Below are positions 22,015 through 35,262 of a stretch of DNA of 64,000 bases, in pieces. The number at the start of each line of letters is the position of its first letter. Position 1 is the stretch's first letter. Position numbers and translations under genes: made by a program. Source of the stretch: Amanita rubescens. Taxonomy: Eukaryota; Basidiomycota; Agaricomycetes; Agaricales; Amanitaceae. Under the pieces are notes generated by a model. That model did not search any database and was not told the origin of the DNA. It saw nothing but the letters and a program-made list of their open reading frames with translations. The stretch lies in assembly GCA_015039365.1 (NCBI GenBank), contig WION01000033.1, forward strand, positions 62,001 to 126,000. The letters run 5' to 3'.

Positions 22015-24445
22015 ATGCGGGTTCTTATCAACTCCCGGTTTCTCGCCCTGTATATGATCCTCGCTCGCACCTCTTATGCAGCAATTTACACGAATCCGTT
22101 AGACGTTACCAGCAAAAGCTATGATTTCATCGTAGTAGGAGGTCAGTTGTACATTTTGAACCCTTGAACGGCAGTAGCTAATTACATTACGATGTTGCAG
22201 CCGGGACGGTAAGTCTCCACATTAGCGACACGAAGCCATTTAAACGAGAGATATAGGCCGGCGGGGTCGTTGCAACGCGTCTAACAGAGAATTCTTCCGT
22301 GAATGTGCTGGTTATAGAAGCTGGCCTTTCGTGAGATTACAGCCGCATGTCACATCAAATCTAACCTTAACATATGTAAATGACAGTGATGAAGGGTACG
22401 ATAACTCATACCTCCTTCACATCCCGTTTTTTGCTGGTGGCGGAGTCGGTACGAGGTTCGACTGGAACTATACCGTTGTTAACCAGGTAATTCCATCGGG
22501 CGCCGCGTAATTTAATCTATGACTAACACGGTGCAGCCGGGTCTCAACAACCGTAATTTCGAGTTCCCGCGCGGTTACGTCATTGGTGGGAGTAGCGCAA
22601 TCAGTACGTTTTTGCAGATCCGCCGATTTCGGCGTTTACTTTAACGGACACAAATTACAGACAACGAAGTATACTTTCGTGGAACTAGTGAAGATTTTGA
22701 TTACTTCGCTGATGTGTCCGGCGACTCTGGCTGGTCGTGGAGCAACATGCAGAACTATATCTCTATTGTGCGACTCGCCTTGCCAACCCTGGGCTTAAGT
22801 AACTAATTTGAGTCCAATAGGACGAACAACATGTTGCCGCGTGGAATAATCAAAATGACGTGGGCAAATATAACCCGGCGGTTCACGGCACGGGGCCGCT
22901 GTTAACAAGTTTGCCTGCGAACAACTCTCAACTAGATTTCACCGTCATCAACACTACTCAGAAATTAGGGAATCAATTTCCATTTAACCTCGATCTTAAC
23001 TCTGGCAATGGGCTTGGAGTTGGTACGAATATGATTCAGAGTAGTTAAGCAAGATGTTAACGTTAATTCACAGGCTGGGTGCAAACCACCGTTGGCAATA
23101 GCGCACGTAGCGACGGTTCGACAGCTTTTTTGACGCCCGCCGCTACTACACGGTCGAATTTAGATGTGCTATTACAGACCCAGGTTATCAGCTTAGTACA
23201 AACTGCACATGCGACATTTCGAGGCGTAAATATTTCCCAGGGGCCCAATTGTGAGTAACACTCTTTCAGTCCGCACTATTGGCCTAATATTCGCGCAGCT
23301 CCCACATATACAATTCACGCAGCAAATGAAGGTGAGTTTACCCACGCGGTTACAAGGACACACGCTCACTACTGTGTAGTTATTCTTTCCGCTGGGACTG
23401 TTGGGACGCCTCAAATCCTTCAACTATCTGGTATTGGATCTAAAACGCGTTTGCAAAGCCTCGGGATCACCTCTGTGCTTAATTTACCGGGCGTTGGTCA
23501 AAACCTGCAGGATCAGCCAGTCGCTATGTTCCAGTTCGCCGTGAATGGAAACACAATGAATCCATTCCTGAATGACCCTTCGCAAATACAAGCTGCTTTT
23601 GCTCAATACGAGACCGACATGACAGGGACGCTCGCCAGTAGCTGCCTCATCAACACGATCGGATTCCTACGAATTCCAACAAGCGATTCGATCTGGAAAA
23701 GTTTCCCCGACCCAGCGATTGGTCCAAACTCCCCCCATTACGTATTGGGATTTGTGGTGCGGACCTTATTTAATATTCGCGCTTCATTTCGTCTCACATT
23801 ACATTGTAGAACGCCTTTAGTCCCAATCCGGGTCAAACCCCGCCAACGACGGGACAGTGGATAACCGCTGCCCTTCTTTTACAAGCAATCACTTCTAGTA
23901 AGAGTCTCTGATTTCCTTGAGTATGTTTTAGCTGATAATTTCGGAAGGCGGATCGGTCAATATCGTTTCCAACTCTCCCTGGACGTATCCCGCCATAAAC
24001 CCTGCCTACCTTTCCACCGCATCAGACATTGCGTTTTATACAGAGTCGGTCAAGTCCATGCAGAAGTTTCTGAATGCTTCTACATGGAACGGGTTCCTTG
24101 GTCAGCCTTATCCTGACGCTGCGAACTTGACAACAAACGCGGCGATTGGGTCATACCTCCGTCGGTTCTCTAACACCATCAAGCATCCTGTAGGCACTGC
24201 CAGCGTGGGCAGCTCTACATATTCTATGAGCGTCGTAGGTCCAAATTTGTTGGTAAAGCAGGCGACAGGGCTGCGCATAGTGGATGCATCTGTGATCGTA
24301 AGCAATTCATTTCTGTCACTAAGCAACGCAGGCACGCTCACCTTCATTCATACAGCCCAGGGCGGTCACTGGCTTCCCTTCAGCAAGAGTCTACCTAATA
24401 GCGGAGCGCGCCTCCGCCCTGATTAAAGCCCAATATGGCTTGTAG
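22015..24445 (+). CDS. GMC oxidoreductase (aryl-alcohol/glucose oxidase type)
   Basis: Thirteen exons: 22015-22141, 22201-22208, 22257-22330, 22387-22486, 22537-22603, 22661-22767, 22821-23022, 23074-23250, 23299-23331, 23380-23756, 23810-23897, 23948-24297, 24356-24445. All introns are GT-AG; 599 aa, the usual length. Secreted (signal peptide about residues 1-22). The FAD motif GAGTAGGVVA is assembled across an 8-base microexon. Both GMC signatures are present ([28 protein letters not shown]), as is the active-site His segment HPVGTAS. The C-terminal active-site segment reads [21 protein letters not shown]; the usual second His/Asn position seems to hold Phe. Expected role: extracellular FAD oxidase or dehydrogenase in lignocellulose decay, if active. 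Confidence 0.88.
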
Positions 24446-24648
24446 TTAATTCAAGGTTATGGTAACTAATCTCATGACTTGGACAAATGAAACTCGGATT
24501 ACGAGACTTATGTGTATATATTACTTATTTGTTACGTTCTTATGTTTAACTAACTACATGGACATCTTTTTGGCTACATAAAGTAGTCATTGTACACCTA
24601 GATATTGTAGACGTTATTTGTGAATCGAGGAGTATTGTTTTTTTTTAG

Positions 24649-26046
24649 ATGGTCGGTGATAGCAATAGCCGGTGCTTCCCACCAAGCGGAAACACGCGCG
24701 CCAACTCCATGTCCCTCTCCCGACGCCCACACTTCACGGATTTAATATCCAGACTCCGCAACACCCAAGACTTTCTTCGGCTCTTATTCGACTCGAGGAG
24801 AACATCCTTATCACTCTACTATTTGGCGAAATTAGCCAAATATATCTTTTTCCTGCTACTGCTTCTGAACGCACGGTCATTACCACTGGCATGGCACATA
24901 AGAGTGTTTCGGCCTGTCTTTGCGATCAAACTACGACACCGTTGGTTGAATCTGCGCACAGCGCTCATGTCGCGGCAACAAAAGGAAATAGAAGAGGATG
25001 TATGGATGGACCGACTATGTCCCGTTGGGCAGGATCCGTTTGAAACGGTTGTAACTTACACTTCATCTGCCAGTGAGTTTCTTTCCTCCTTTACCACACC
25101 CGAGCAACATGTTGACTGGGTCGCGTGTAAATTTCAGGTATTGACGACAGCGATTTTAATGGTCACCTGAGCAATTCAAGTTACGCCAAAACGTGCGACG
25201 CATCAAGATTCAAAGCTGCACTCAAGTTTTTCCCGCTCTTCTTCGGCGCAGGAGGTTGGATGCCGCTCGCTGCGACACACTATTATTTCATTCGTGAAAT
25301 ACCAACGTTTGCGTCATATGAAGTGAGGATGAGCGTTCAGGCTTGGGATCAAAAATGGGTATGTGTAAACCTCGTATTATTTTTCTTCTTTCTAACAGGT
25401 CGTAAAAAATATACAGTTTTATGTCGCCCTGAAATTTGTCACCAAACCCAAGAAATCAAATCGGGAATCGAAATCCACAGCGAAGACTGCTGATCGCAGC
25501 CCTAGCGATAGCACAGATTCAATACCCTTCATTGCTTCCCTTCGTATACCAGCAGAAGGAGAGTTGACCACGGCCGCTGGAACACCAGCTGAATCCATCG
25601 CAGCCTCGTCCTCCGAAACGGGCAAAACTCTGAATGCCGTCTCCCGCGGGCTCGGACCAAAGGAGACGACAGTCTTGCAAGAACCTGACGGCGCTATCCT
25701 CCATACCATAGCAATTTCTCGGCTCTGTTTCAAGGTCGGCAGGATAACAGTGCCACCCGCAGTGGTATTAGCGTTGCATGGTTTTTGCGAGCCTCCTGCT
25801 CAGGGCGCCCCATACTCCCATGAGAACCCGCCGTCTTCGTTCATCCAAGCCAAAAAAATAAGGTCTAAGCTTCATGGCGGTAGCGCCAAGTTTCTGAAGG
25901 CATTCTTCAAGGACGGCTGGAGAGACGTGCCATCGGGACAGCGGTGGTGGGAAGATGCATTGGGCGGAAGTGTGGAGGAGAGAAGAAAGGCCAGGCTAGG
26001 CGCTATGGAAGAGTTGAGGAGGGGCATGGAGGGGGGCCGCGCATAG
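24649..26046 (+). CDS. Them6-like hot-dog thioesterase-superfamily protein
   Basis: Three exons: 24649-25072, 25138-25358, 25417-26046; GT-AG introns of 65 and 58 bases; 424 aa. The N-terminal part has a hydrophobic membrane-anchor segment (YIFFLLLLLNARSLPLAW). It is followed by the hot-dog core signature IDDSDFNGHLSNSSYAK at the exon 1/2 junction, typical of the Them6/Al-1-like branch of the 4HBT superfamily. A Ser-rich insertion splits the second half, and the end is a charged C-terminal helix. Predicted acyl-CoA thioesterase-like fold at a membrane; substrate unknown. The in-frame ATG at 24709 (MSLSRRPHF) is an equally good start, because a T-rich AG precedes 24649 and might be an acceptor. 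Confidence 0.75.
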
Positions 26047-29000
26047 AGGTAAGATGAGTTGTACTTTTCGAGACGCGTAATTTATGGCTATATCCATTGC
26101 GTGGCTTCTAAGAAATTTGCGTTGATGAACCACTTACCACCGAGGTCTCTGCATATTACCATATGCAAAAATTGATCACTCCCTTCACGGCTCTCATTCG
26201 GTGCCGCGTTGTCAATATTACGTTTTGGCTCAGACAACCCTTCTCTTGAAGTTGCCCTGGACTGTCCATTAGTTATCCCGAGTCGATGACTAGAACCCCG
26301 CGGAAAACCCTGAATCCGGGAGCTGCTGTGTAGGGCTGTGTTCTTAACCTGTGTACGGCATCCCACCGTTCAGCGCATCCCCAATATATGTCACTGCAGA
26401 ATCCGTTCTTCTCACCACACATTCTTAAGAAAGACACTTGGTACAATTGTGGCGTTGTCGGCCCGGTTTAGCGGAATACAGCGTGTGAAGTGGCGGGACT
26501 TGCGTCGTTGGACGTGATGCTATTGGTTCTTCTATCCGTACTGAACGGAACATATAGTCTATTAGCCCTGGTACATGTCGTAATTGTTGATAATTTCATT
26601 TGTCAAGAGCATTGTGTGTGAGCTCCTGGGATTAATAGTTCCTCTGAAATGCCTACTCACCTCCATACGACATACGGAGACATTTAACATTGGATACCGG
26701 ATGAACCAGACTCCATCCACAGGGTAAGGATGTGCGCCGAAGAGTCTGGATGCATCAGCGCGCTGCCGCAGCTCATCAAACTATCACAGCATTGTTGAGG
26801 TGAACCCTTACCAAGATGATTATCGTGCTGCGCGTCAAGTGGGGACAAAGGATTTCATTCATAAGCTGAACTGCAGCAGTCGATACTTTCACGCTCGTTC
26901 TGATAGTCCAATTGTTGAATTGACGTAGTAGGAATCAAGGAGGTACTGTTGACACGCCGACAATGACATCGCCTCTGGCAGAGTGTGAATAATGCCGGAA
27001 ACAACGAGCCGAGTACGATCTCCTTTCATGCACGATGGAACTTTGATAGCATAAGGTCCACAAGTGGTTAAGCATGACACGGGAAGTGCCGGGAGAAGAA
27101 TGTCAGAATCAGATGCAAGACCATGACTACAGGAGGTCACTCTCACAGAAAAGTCGCCGCGTCCATGGAGATAATGCAGTTGGCCACGACGCGCAAGACG
27201 TCCGGCGCTATTCAATTAGCCTTGCGTTGCTGATCTGTTATATCCATCGTCGGAGATAAATATCCACAAACTGCAGATACGCCCAGCTGCAACATTTCTA
27301 TACATATCAGGGCGGATGGTTACCAAAGTTGTACCGCTGGACTGCCTATGAACGTTAATTAGTACCATCAGATTGTTGCGTGAAATAGAATGACAAGAAG
27401 CAATAAATAAAACTGCTGAGCCGCAGCGCCGGGCAACTTTCCAGAATCCTGGGGAGACGATTGTTACAATGGAAGTTTTCAGACACAGTGGCGGAAAGAA
27501 TACATCGTTGTAAACGGAATTTTAAGCGCAAACCATAGTTTGAATAGAATCAGGGGAGAGAGGAGACTTTATTGTTCGTCTCGTTATTTATTAGGTATTC
27601 GTCATCTTTCTTTCTCCTTAACTGGACGTGCTTCGAATAATGCAGGTCAATCTTGAATAGACGTAGTAGAATGAAACGACCACCATTGTTTATGGATACG
27701 CAGTTCCGGGGAGTAGCGACGGTTGTGGCAGACTAGGCGTCCCGAGCTGTCATTTATGGTTGGATCCAAACCAGATCGAGCACTTGATACCACGGTGACG
27801 AATGCGTATTACGCCGCAGATGAGCATTCTGTAGCCAGAAAATTGTTACAACTTTTACCCCTTGCGTTTCAGCTTAGATTTGCATAATAAGGGAAATCGC
27901 AGCCTGTAAGCATGGCAGAGGCGAATAAAAATGTCGATACTTACATACAAAATGCGTAGACCTCAAAGTACCCACAAGGCACGCACAACAGACTATTAGC
28001 CTAAGACTGCTCGGAAATATGATCCGGTTATGCAGAGGAACTCAAAGCGGACAATATGTTGGACCGAGGTTATTGTACGACGGCCGCTATGTTTTTTGTC
28101 ATCGTACAATGAATGTTTGTTTTGACAGATCGCACGAAGCCAAACAATGTATTGCTTCCAAATAAACCAAACAATGGAAAACAAATAGCTGACTTCTTCG
28201 GAATCACTATCATGCACCAAAATGTTGGGACAGTGTCGAAAGTTCGGGCGGAGGCTTTTCTTCACTGGTTCCCTGATACTAGGCTCTACTCCTAACTCGA
28301 CCCGTTGATCCTGGATCTTGACGGACTTCAGGGCGCACGGCAATCTCGATTGGTACCTATCTCCTCCGAATCAGTTTTTCTCGGAGAATGCAACTTTTCC
28401 TCCCATCATCCTTGTGCCCCATGCGCCGCGGCCTATACACTACTGACCGTATTGTGTTGGGATCACTTTGAGCCCGTCCTCTCACGTACAGGGAGACTCA
28501 AATCCTCCGAAGTTTCGTCTTCAAGAAGGGCGCAGGTGATGCAACTGTGCCAAACGTTCGTCGGTTGCCTCGTTCGGTGACCGTTGTTTACTAAAACACG
28601 TCGCAGAGCCATATGGGTCGTTCAGGCTCCATTGTCGGTATCATTACAGGTGTCATTTCCAGCACCATACATGTTGGATCGGCTTTCAGACAATTCGAAG
28701 GACTTGCCAAAACGGATCATTGCTACCCATGAACTTTTGGATTATCTTCATAGATAAGGCTCAAACGGCAAAGGAGGCCATGTTTCTGGAAATTCAAAAT
28801 ACGTTCCCACAGTTAGACATTTGCATCTATTCGACTTCTTCGGCTCCTCTACCAGCGACACAATCAATCATCCAACAACCCTGTTATTTAAGACATCATG
28901 CGCCTTTTCCTTTTATGTCGGTCTTGCGCCCAGCCGCACATTGATATGAATGGGCAGCCGAGAAAGGCGTGAGATGATACTGGCCAATGCATTACTTTGA

Positions 29001-32000
29001 GTCAAATGCGGTATATTTTTTCATAGTTCTAGTATCATGAGCTAAGCGTCTACACAGCACACCAACTTGGAAAAGCGCCTGATTGGTATAATTATGTAAA
29101 AGGCCGATGTCCGAACAATCTCAGATCTACCTATGCGGGATCTGTACGTCATGCGGCAAACCGAAGCGCTGGCACGTAGATGAAGGTGAAACTGAGAAAT
29201 TCGTGAGCAATACGGATGCATGCATGCAGGGCGAACGACGTACGGTAAAGGTGTCATCAACGTGGAAATGTCTGCTAGGAGCGCCGTGGCACTATCTGCG
29301 CCTAATATAATCTTGTATACATCAGATGGGCGAAAAGTGGGAACACAGCCGCAAGAGTTGTCCGCAGCGTACTATTCGCAGCCAAGGCAAGTACCGCGAT
29401 ACGCCTGTATGCGGCTACTCAATATGTCAAATTAAACCGGACTTAAAACGAGATAAATTCCGGATCCAAAAGGAACAAACGCGGTTCGGATAGGAACGGT
29501 GTAATTGACATCACGATACGTTGTGAATGCAATCCAGAACAATGCTGTACGTAGATGGTTAAAAATATCACTGAGGAATAGGTTTCTCGAATACGTACAT
29601 AGGGGATACTAGGACAGCGCCATGACTAAGTGTGCCTTGGGTGGGCGGAATTCTTCCGTGTTTCTCCACTTGGTCAAAGTGTCTGCATTTTGACCGCATG
29701 ACGTATCCAGAATTATGGACTAACTCTCGGGAGCTTACCTGCCAGTGGGATGAACTAGCTCACCACAAATTTAGAAGAAGAGTCATTCTATCCATCAATA
29801 AGCGCTTTATGACGTGGATTGAGCAAATGCCACTCCAAAGAAATGAAGATATGGAAGGTGATGCGAACACCGGAAAGAATTGGCCTTGCAAGATGACTAT
29901 CGTCCTTATCGTGTTCAGACCAGTATCTCGTATCTCTCGTTTTCCAGCGTAATCTGAGATATAACAGTAGGAAAGAACCCGGGGTATAAATGGAATATAG
30001 ATTCACCTTGTCAAAAGAACCTGAAAGTACGTCGATAGTATAAGATGCTTGCTATTTGTAACACAGATATTAGAGGCCCAGCGACAAAGGTCCAAGTCCA
30101 AGGATGAATCACCAGAATGGAAACGGTGTTATTGATGATTGTTTGAAGATGCCCTTCTCAGTAAAAGCAGCCTGGACGACAGAAACTCAAATACGAGATT
30201 CCGAACCACAGCTCCTAACAAACCATGAAGGAAATAGCCGCAACAGAAAGGCGGAACTGATAACTGTCACTACCAAGTCACTACGTACCATTTCTTCTAT
30301 GACACAAAACGCTGAGGATCCACTGCCCCGTCTAGAGATGACTTGAAGGTGACAAGAGGACATAGAAAGACCCGATTGTTCTTAGTTTTTCTGTGTAATG
30401 TCTGAAGTTGACACCGGAGTAATGGTAGTCGATGCTACGTGAGAGCAGTCTTGGGCTCTTCCGACCCCGACTCGATACAAGGGGAAAAGAACAGTGAAGC
30501 AGGGCTCCTTGAATATAAAAAAAGTCAACATCCGTTGATCGCGGCCCGACCAAGGTGAGTACATCCTTTGTTCGATGTCGATGACTTGTTCGCTGTTCGA
30601 ACCTGCCGCAGGCTTTTGGCGACGAAATCGCTTATCCGGACTCCGTGCTGTTCCTAAAAATCACCTTGACGGATGACCTCTCTAATTCGGGAGCGTATTG
30701 GCAGAAACTCAGAATAACCGAGAATCCTCGCTAGCGATTCAAACGCAGAATGTGAACAAAAGTACTTTCAGATTTTTTAGGTAAAACTGTATTCTTCGAT
30801 GATAGTCACTAGGGGTCCATCGGCCTAGGTGTTAGGCTGAAACTGGGGAAAATTATCGCGGAAGCCGCTTGTAGACATGCATCCAGAGCTTGTCGTCATA
30901 CGTTTGATCGGGAGATAGTTTGGCATCCGGAGTCAGCGTTCTTCAAATTAGATAGCTCTTCAAGTAGATGCCCGGGAATTAAGACCATTCATCTCCAACT
31001 GTGATAATTGAATGCTCAGTCTATCTTGAGTTAGAGTCTGCTCCGTGCGCCACCAGCATAGTAACATGCGGGTAGCTGCACGGTGTCGATAAGAGAGTCC
31101 TTTGTCGCCCTCGGTCCTACTACGCCTAGACGGGGGTGAGGCATCTGCGTGAGGCATATGCGTCCCTCATGGCTAGACCCCAGCCCCTGAGCAGCTCCAC
31201 GGCCATTACCTAGTCGGCGTATTGAGTGAATGTGCCCGTACACCCATACGCTCCGCATTACACACCTGCTGACCCGATTCGTCTGCTTCAGCCGCCACTG
31301 CACGCAGGAGACGCAAATCGGACCGTGAGTACCCCCCACACTATGTCACGCGCATTCTACCACATGTAATGTTCCAGTGAATTGACGTGGGCGATCGATC
31401 TTGCAGTTCCGTTAGTCTTGAATGGAGTCAAACAAATGAAAAGAAGCCACATGTTGGCGGTCTCTAAACAAATCGCCATGCAATGACACGCGAAGACGCG
31501 AGCAGGCCAGCGTAAAACGCTCTCATGTGTGTTCGAATTTGATGAACCCGTGTCTTCAAGGAACATTCTTGGAGTCTCAATTGACTGGCATTGCAAGCGT
31601 GTTCATCACGAAAAACTTTGGTTGCCGTGACCTGTACCCGCATGATGTGAACTAGCGGAGAGGGGGTTGTGAGGGGTTGTGCCTTTCGAGAATATTTATT
31701 TCACTTACCGAACTGTTTCAGGACAGAAATTTTGATTCGCCGACACGTGCGGCATTTCAAGTGCCGGGCGGATCCTTCATTCATATTGACAGTCACAAAC
31801 GCACAAAGAGAGGGATTCTCGACAGCTGTAAGTTGTCGAAACAATGAATTCCGTTTCTTCACTTGAGGAAGAGTTCGAAACTTGAATTTAGGAGCAACCA
31901 GGGGGAAACCAGAAGCAGATACACAAAAGTTCTGCCGTTTCTATCAGACTACTAAGGGCTAGATGGACGGCCAAACCCGGAACCGGTGTACTAACACAAC

Positions 32001-32477
32001 GGAGGTTGAGCGGCATTGAATTCTACGGAGCATTGAACAAATAGCGGCTCAGCCCCCATCTCCCAGCTTGGAAACATTTCCCGCTATATTCCCTGTTTCA
32101 TAGTCCGTTCTAACAGCACCTGATGAATGGCGCAACAGTCTTTTCTTCCCACTGCAGAAACAGTCCAAATCAACCACTTCCATTTCGTGAGGAGCGTCTT
32201 AATTAGCTCTATTCCGTGTTTATCAATAAATAAACGTAGAGTTTGAGTATCTCCATTAGAGTTTGAAGCACGGAAAAGGGCGCGTCTCGGCTACTTCTCT
32301 ACTGGCCAAGAGGCGGATGCTGTACGTCATGATCGCGCATGTCCTACTCGCAACCCGTTTCTACATTAATAATGACTATCAGTGAAACGCCTACGAGCGA
32401 CAGGCGTCGCTAGTATACATTTTAACGGGCATCCGAACAATCAATAGGTTCGTTAAATAAGTAAATAAGCAAATAAA
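26047..32477. other. 6.4-kb gene-poor region
   Basis: I found only short, non-conserved open frames on both strands, with no exon chain, no recognisable transposon terminal or target repeat, and no tRNA or rRNA. One short frame at 28613 (MGRSGSIVGIITGVISST...) starts well but stops after about 39 codons. The region may be decayed mobile DNA or may hold non-coding RNA; nothing specific can be supported. Confidence 0.4.
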
Positions 32478-33165
32478 CTAGCCAAAAGTAGCTCCAGACT
32501 CTATTGCCAAAAAATCTAGACTCGATAGTGCCCGTTCGAACGGAAACTCGCCCCCCCAACGCTCCACATCAACCTGGCAATCTAACATAGCTGTTCTTAG
32601 TTCGACTGCGGCACTCGTTGCAGCGGTATCGTCGCTTCTCCGCCCCGAGGCAATTTCTTCGTTACAACTCTAGGCGAGAAGATTTAGTTCATCATTGGAT
32701 TCGTACCCTGAATGCGATGGTTACCTGAAATGCCTGGGTGATATCTCCATCAATAGCGTCAAGGACATCAACCATTTCCCCCGTATCATCCCAGCGGAGG
32801 CCGAGGGTCGCCCGAACTACAACAGTTAGAATTCCGAGACTAGCGAAGCCTAGTCCCGAACCGTACAACTTTCGGGCGCGAGTCAGAGCCTCATACAGGG
32901 ATTCCGTTGGTATTGCTCGTCTACTGTTTGGATCTGTGACAAAGAGATGCTGCTTGTTAGGAATAGCACTTGTGTTCGTCTGGGTAAGCCTGAAGTGGGC
33001 GGCATTCAAGAAAGCGGGTACTATCCCAGCTGGTCCGGTGGATAGCAATCGGCGTGATATAGATCGAAGGCTGGAACGTTTGAGTTGTTAGCGAATAAGT
33101 TAGCGCTGATGCGGATGTGGCCCTTACTCTTCAACGCTGGCATTTGCAATGAAGGTATCCACCAT
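32478..33165 (-). CDS. Uncharacterised protein, 191 aa
   Basis: Three exons on the minus strand: 33165-33128, 33070-32725, 32669-32478; GT-AG introns of 57 and 55 bases; continuous frame to TAG. The protein is helical and charged, with a conserved-looking core TRARKLYGSGLGFASLGILT and VVRATLGLRWDDTGEMVDVL, and a C-terminal WGGEFPFERALSSLDFL segment. No signal peptide or named domain was recognised. It is divergently arranged with the aldo/keto reductase at 33700. Upstream exons beyond 33165 cannot be excluded. Exon 3 is too short to stand out as an ORF but reads cleanly once spliced. Confidence 0.7.
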
Positions 33166-33630
33166 GAGGTTCCTTTGCGCGAGAGATAATTAGAAAGGTT
33201 TCAAAAGACGAGGTTGAACATCATACACATGGTTGAGGAGAGGACTTTCGTCGTGGATAGAGGTGGTCGTTACAAGCATGCTGGGAGAAGGTAACGCACC
33301 ACGAAAGCAAGTGAGGATTAAATTTGAACAGAATGGGGATATCGAACTCAAAGATTGAATTTATATGGGGAGATTGGACCATAAGGGAAGCTGAGATCGG
33401 TTTGCGAGGTGTGAGATGAAGCGTGAGACGGTCGAATCTCCCGCGGAATCGGCTATCAAAACTATAGCCGGATAAATCTCAATGTTCTTCCTTAGGGAAT
33501 ACCGTATCCCTCCCCTGCCCCTGGATTCCAAATTATTGTCTCCGGGTTTCCAATTCGTACTTCACATGCTCAGCTCGAAAACGGTCGCAAGTTATTTCGC
33601 CGAACCAGGCGAAGGCTAGGTTTCCTCAGG

Positions 33631-33638
33631 TATAAAAG
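33631..33638 (+). promoter_or_regulatory. TATA box of the aldo/keto reductase gene
   Basis: TATAAAAG about 65 bases before the ATG at 33700, in a 534-base spacer (33166-33699) shared with the divergent 191-aa gene. No other element in the spacer was recognised. Confidence 0.7.
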
Positions 33639-33699
33639 CTGCTCTCCTCCCGTCAGATCGTCACTCTTCTCTTCCCCTCTGTTTCCAAGTCTGACCGCC

Positions 33700-35262
33700 A
33701 TGTCGTCTCCATCTGCTAACTTCGAGACATTCGAAATGGGGCCTTTTACCGTGCCTCGAATTTGGAATGGCCTCTGGCAACTCTCGAGTAACGCATGGGG
33801 AACTGCGTCCAGCTCGCAGATCCGCGCAGCCATGGAAAGATACTCCAAAGTTGGCTACATCGCTTATGGTATGTACTGTTCATCTCTTTTAAAACCAGAC
33901 TTTCACAATCATGCTCTTTTTCAGACATGGTAAGGTACACTCCTATTTCGATAGACTTCCGTCATTAATATGTCCCGTCCTGTTACTGCGACTATCGTCT
34001 TAGGGTGGGAATTTTGTAATTTCCCAAATCTAACTTCTTAATCTAATAATCAATCTCTAGCTGACCATTATGGGAGCGCCGAGATTTTATTCGTGGGTAT
34101 TAAGAGTCTCCTGGGAACGTCATTTTGACGTGTCATAACGACAGGGTCGATTCCGACACGAACATCCTCAACCTAACTCGATAATAGGAGCAACGAAGTG
34201 GTGTGTTTTCAAGAAGGGCGAAAACATAACGCGCTTGGAAGTCATTCGTTGCGTGCGGGAACGAATGAAACGAATGAGGACTAGCCGAGTAGACCATCTC
34301 CAGGTACGTTCGGCTCGTTAGCCTTTTTTTATGATGGCCGCGTCTTAAACCCGGTTTAGTTTCACTGGCAACACTACTCGAACAAAAATTACATGTTCTG
34401 TTTGAACGTACTTCGCGAACTTCAGCAGAATGGCATGATCGCATCGATCGGATTGTGCAACTTTGATAGTGCCAGAACAGATGAAATATGCACGAATTTG
34501 GGGCCTGGCGTCATAACTACAAACCAGGTTCAGGTAAGCTCCTGAAAATGTTAACATGAGCCCCGCGTAAACTATATTCCTCCCCCCTATTTGCGCAGTT
34601 TTCGCTCATCGATTTGCGCCCACTTTATGGAATGTCGGACGTATGCAAAAAACATAATTTAAAACTTTTAACGTATGGCACCTTGGTAAGCTGAACTCGG
34701 TGAATACTACCACTTTTCGCTCACTCAGTCTAATAGTGTGGCGGATTCTTGGCAGATCAGTGGGTTGGACTGCCAGAACCGGACCCATACGGAGATAAAC
34801 TATCCCCTTCCCAACGCAAGGTGAGGCGAGGCTATATCGCTTGTAAAGTCTCCGTCTTACGTGCGATCTTCACAGTATCTCGATATTATCGTTAACGCAT
34901 GGGGGACCTGGGAACTATTCCAGTCATTGTTGCGACTTCTTCGAAAGATTGGTGACCGTCATGGCGTAACCGTGTCAAATATCGCGACACGTTGGGTCTT
35001 GGACCATTCTTTTGTGGGAGCAGTTATTATTGGTACGTGCGCGCACTCTATTTTTCGGCTGTCAAGTTAATCTTGCCGATAAGGCGCACGTTTGGGTATT
35101 ACGGATCATGCCGTGGACAATACGAAAGTCTTTAGCTTCAGCCTTACGGCTCAGGATAAGGAGGAAATCAACGAATTATTAAAGCACTCGAACGGCCCCA
35201 GACTGATTCATACCATTGGTGATTGCGGAGCGGAATATCGTGGCAACAGAACCTCGAGCTAG
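33700..35262 (+). CDS. Aldo/keto reductase family protein
   Basis: Exons: 33700-33868, (microexon near 33925), 34061-34092, 34145-34303, 34360-34533, 34599-34685, 34737-34820, 34876-35032, 35084-35262; GT-AG introns; about 346-348 aa. Aldo/keto reductase features: the Tyr of ADHYGSAEILF, the Lys of GATKW and the His of LQFHW, matching the catalytic Tyr, Lys and His, then NADPH-fold blocks GVITTNQVQFSLID and GDRHGVTVSNIATRWVLD. The catalytic Asp would sit in a microexon coding Asp-Met at 33925-33929 or 33930. As written the microexon is one base short for correct splicing. Skipping it keeps the frame but removes the Asp. Otherwise the gene is intact to TAG. Confidence 0.75.
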
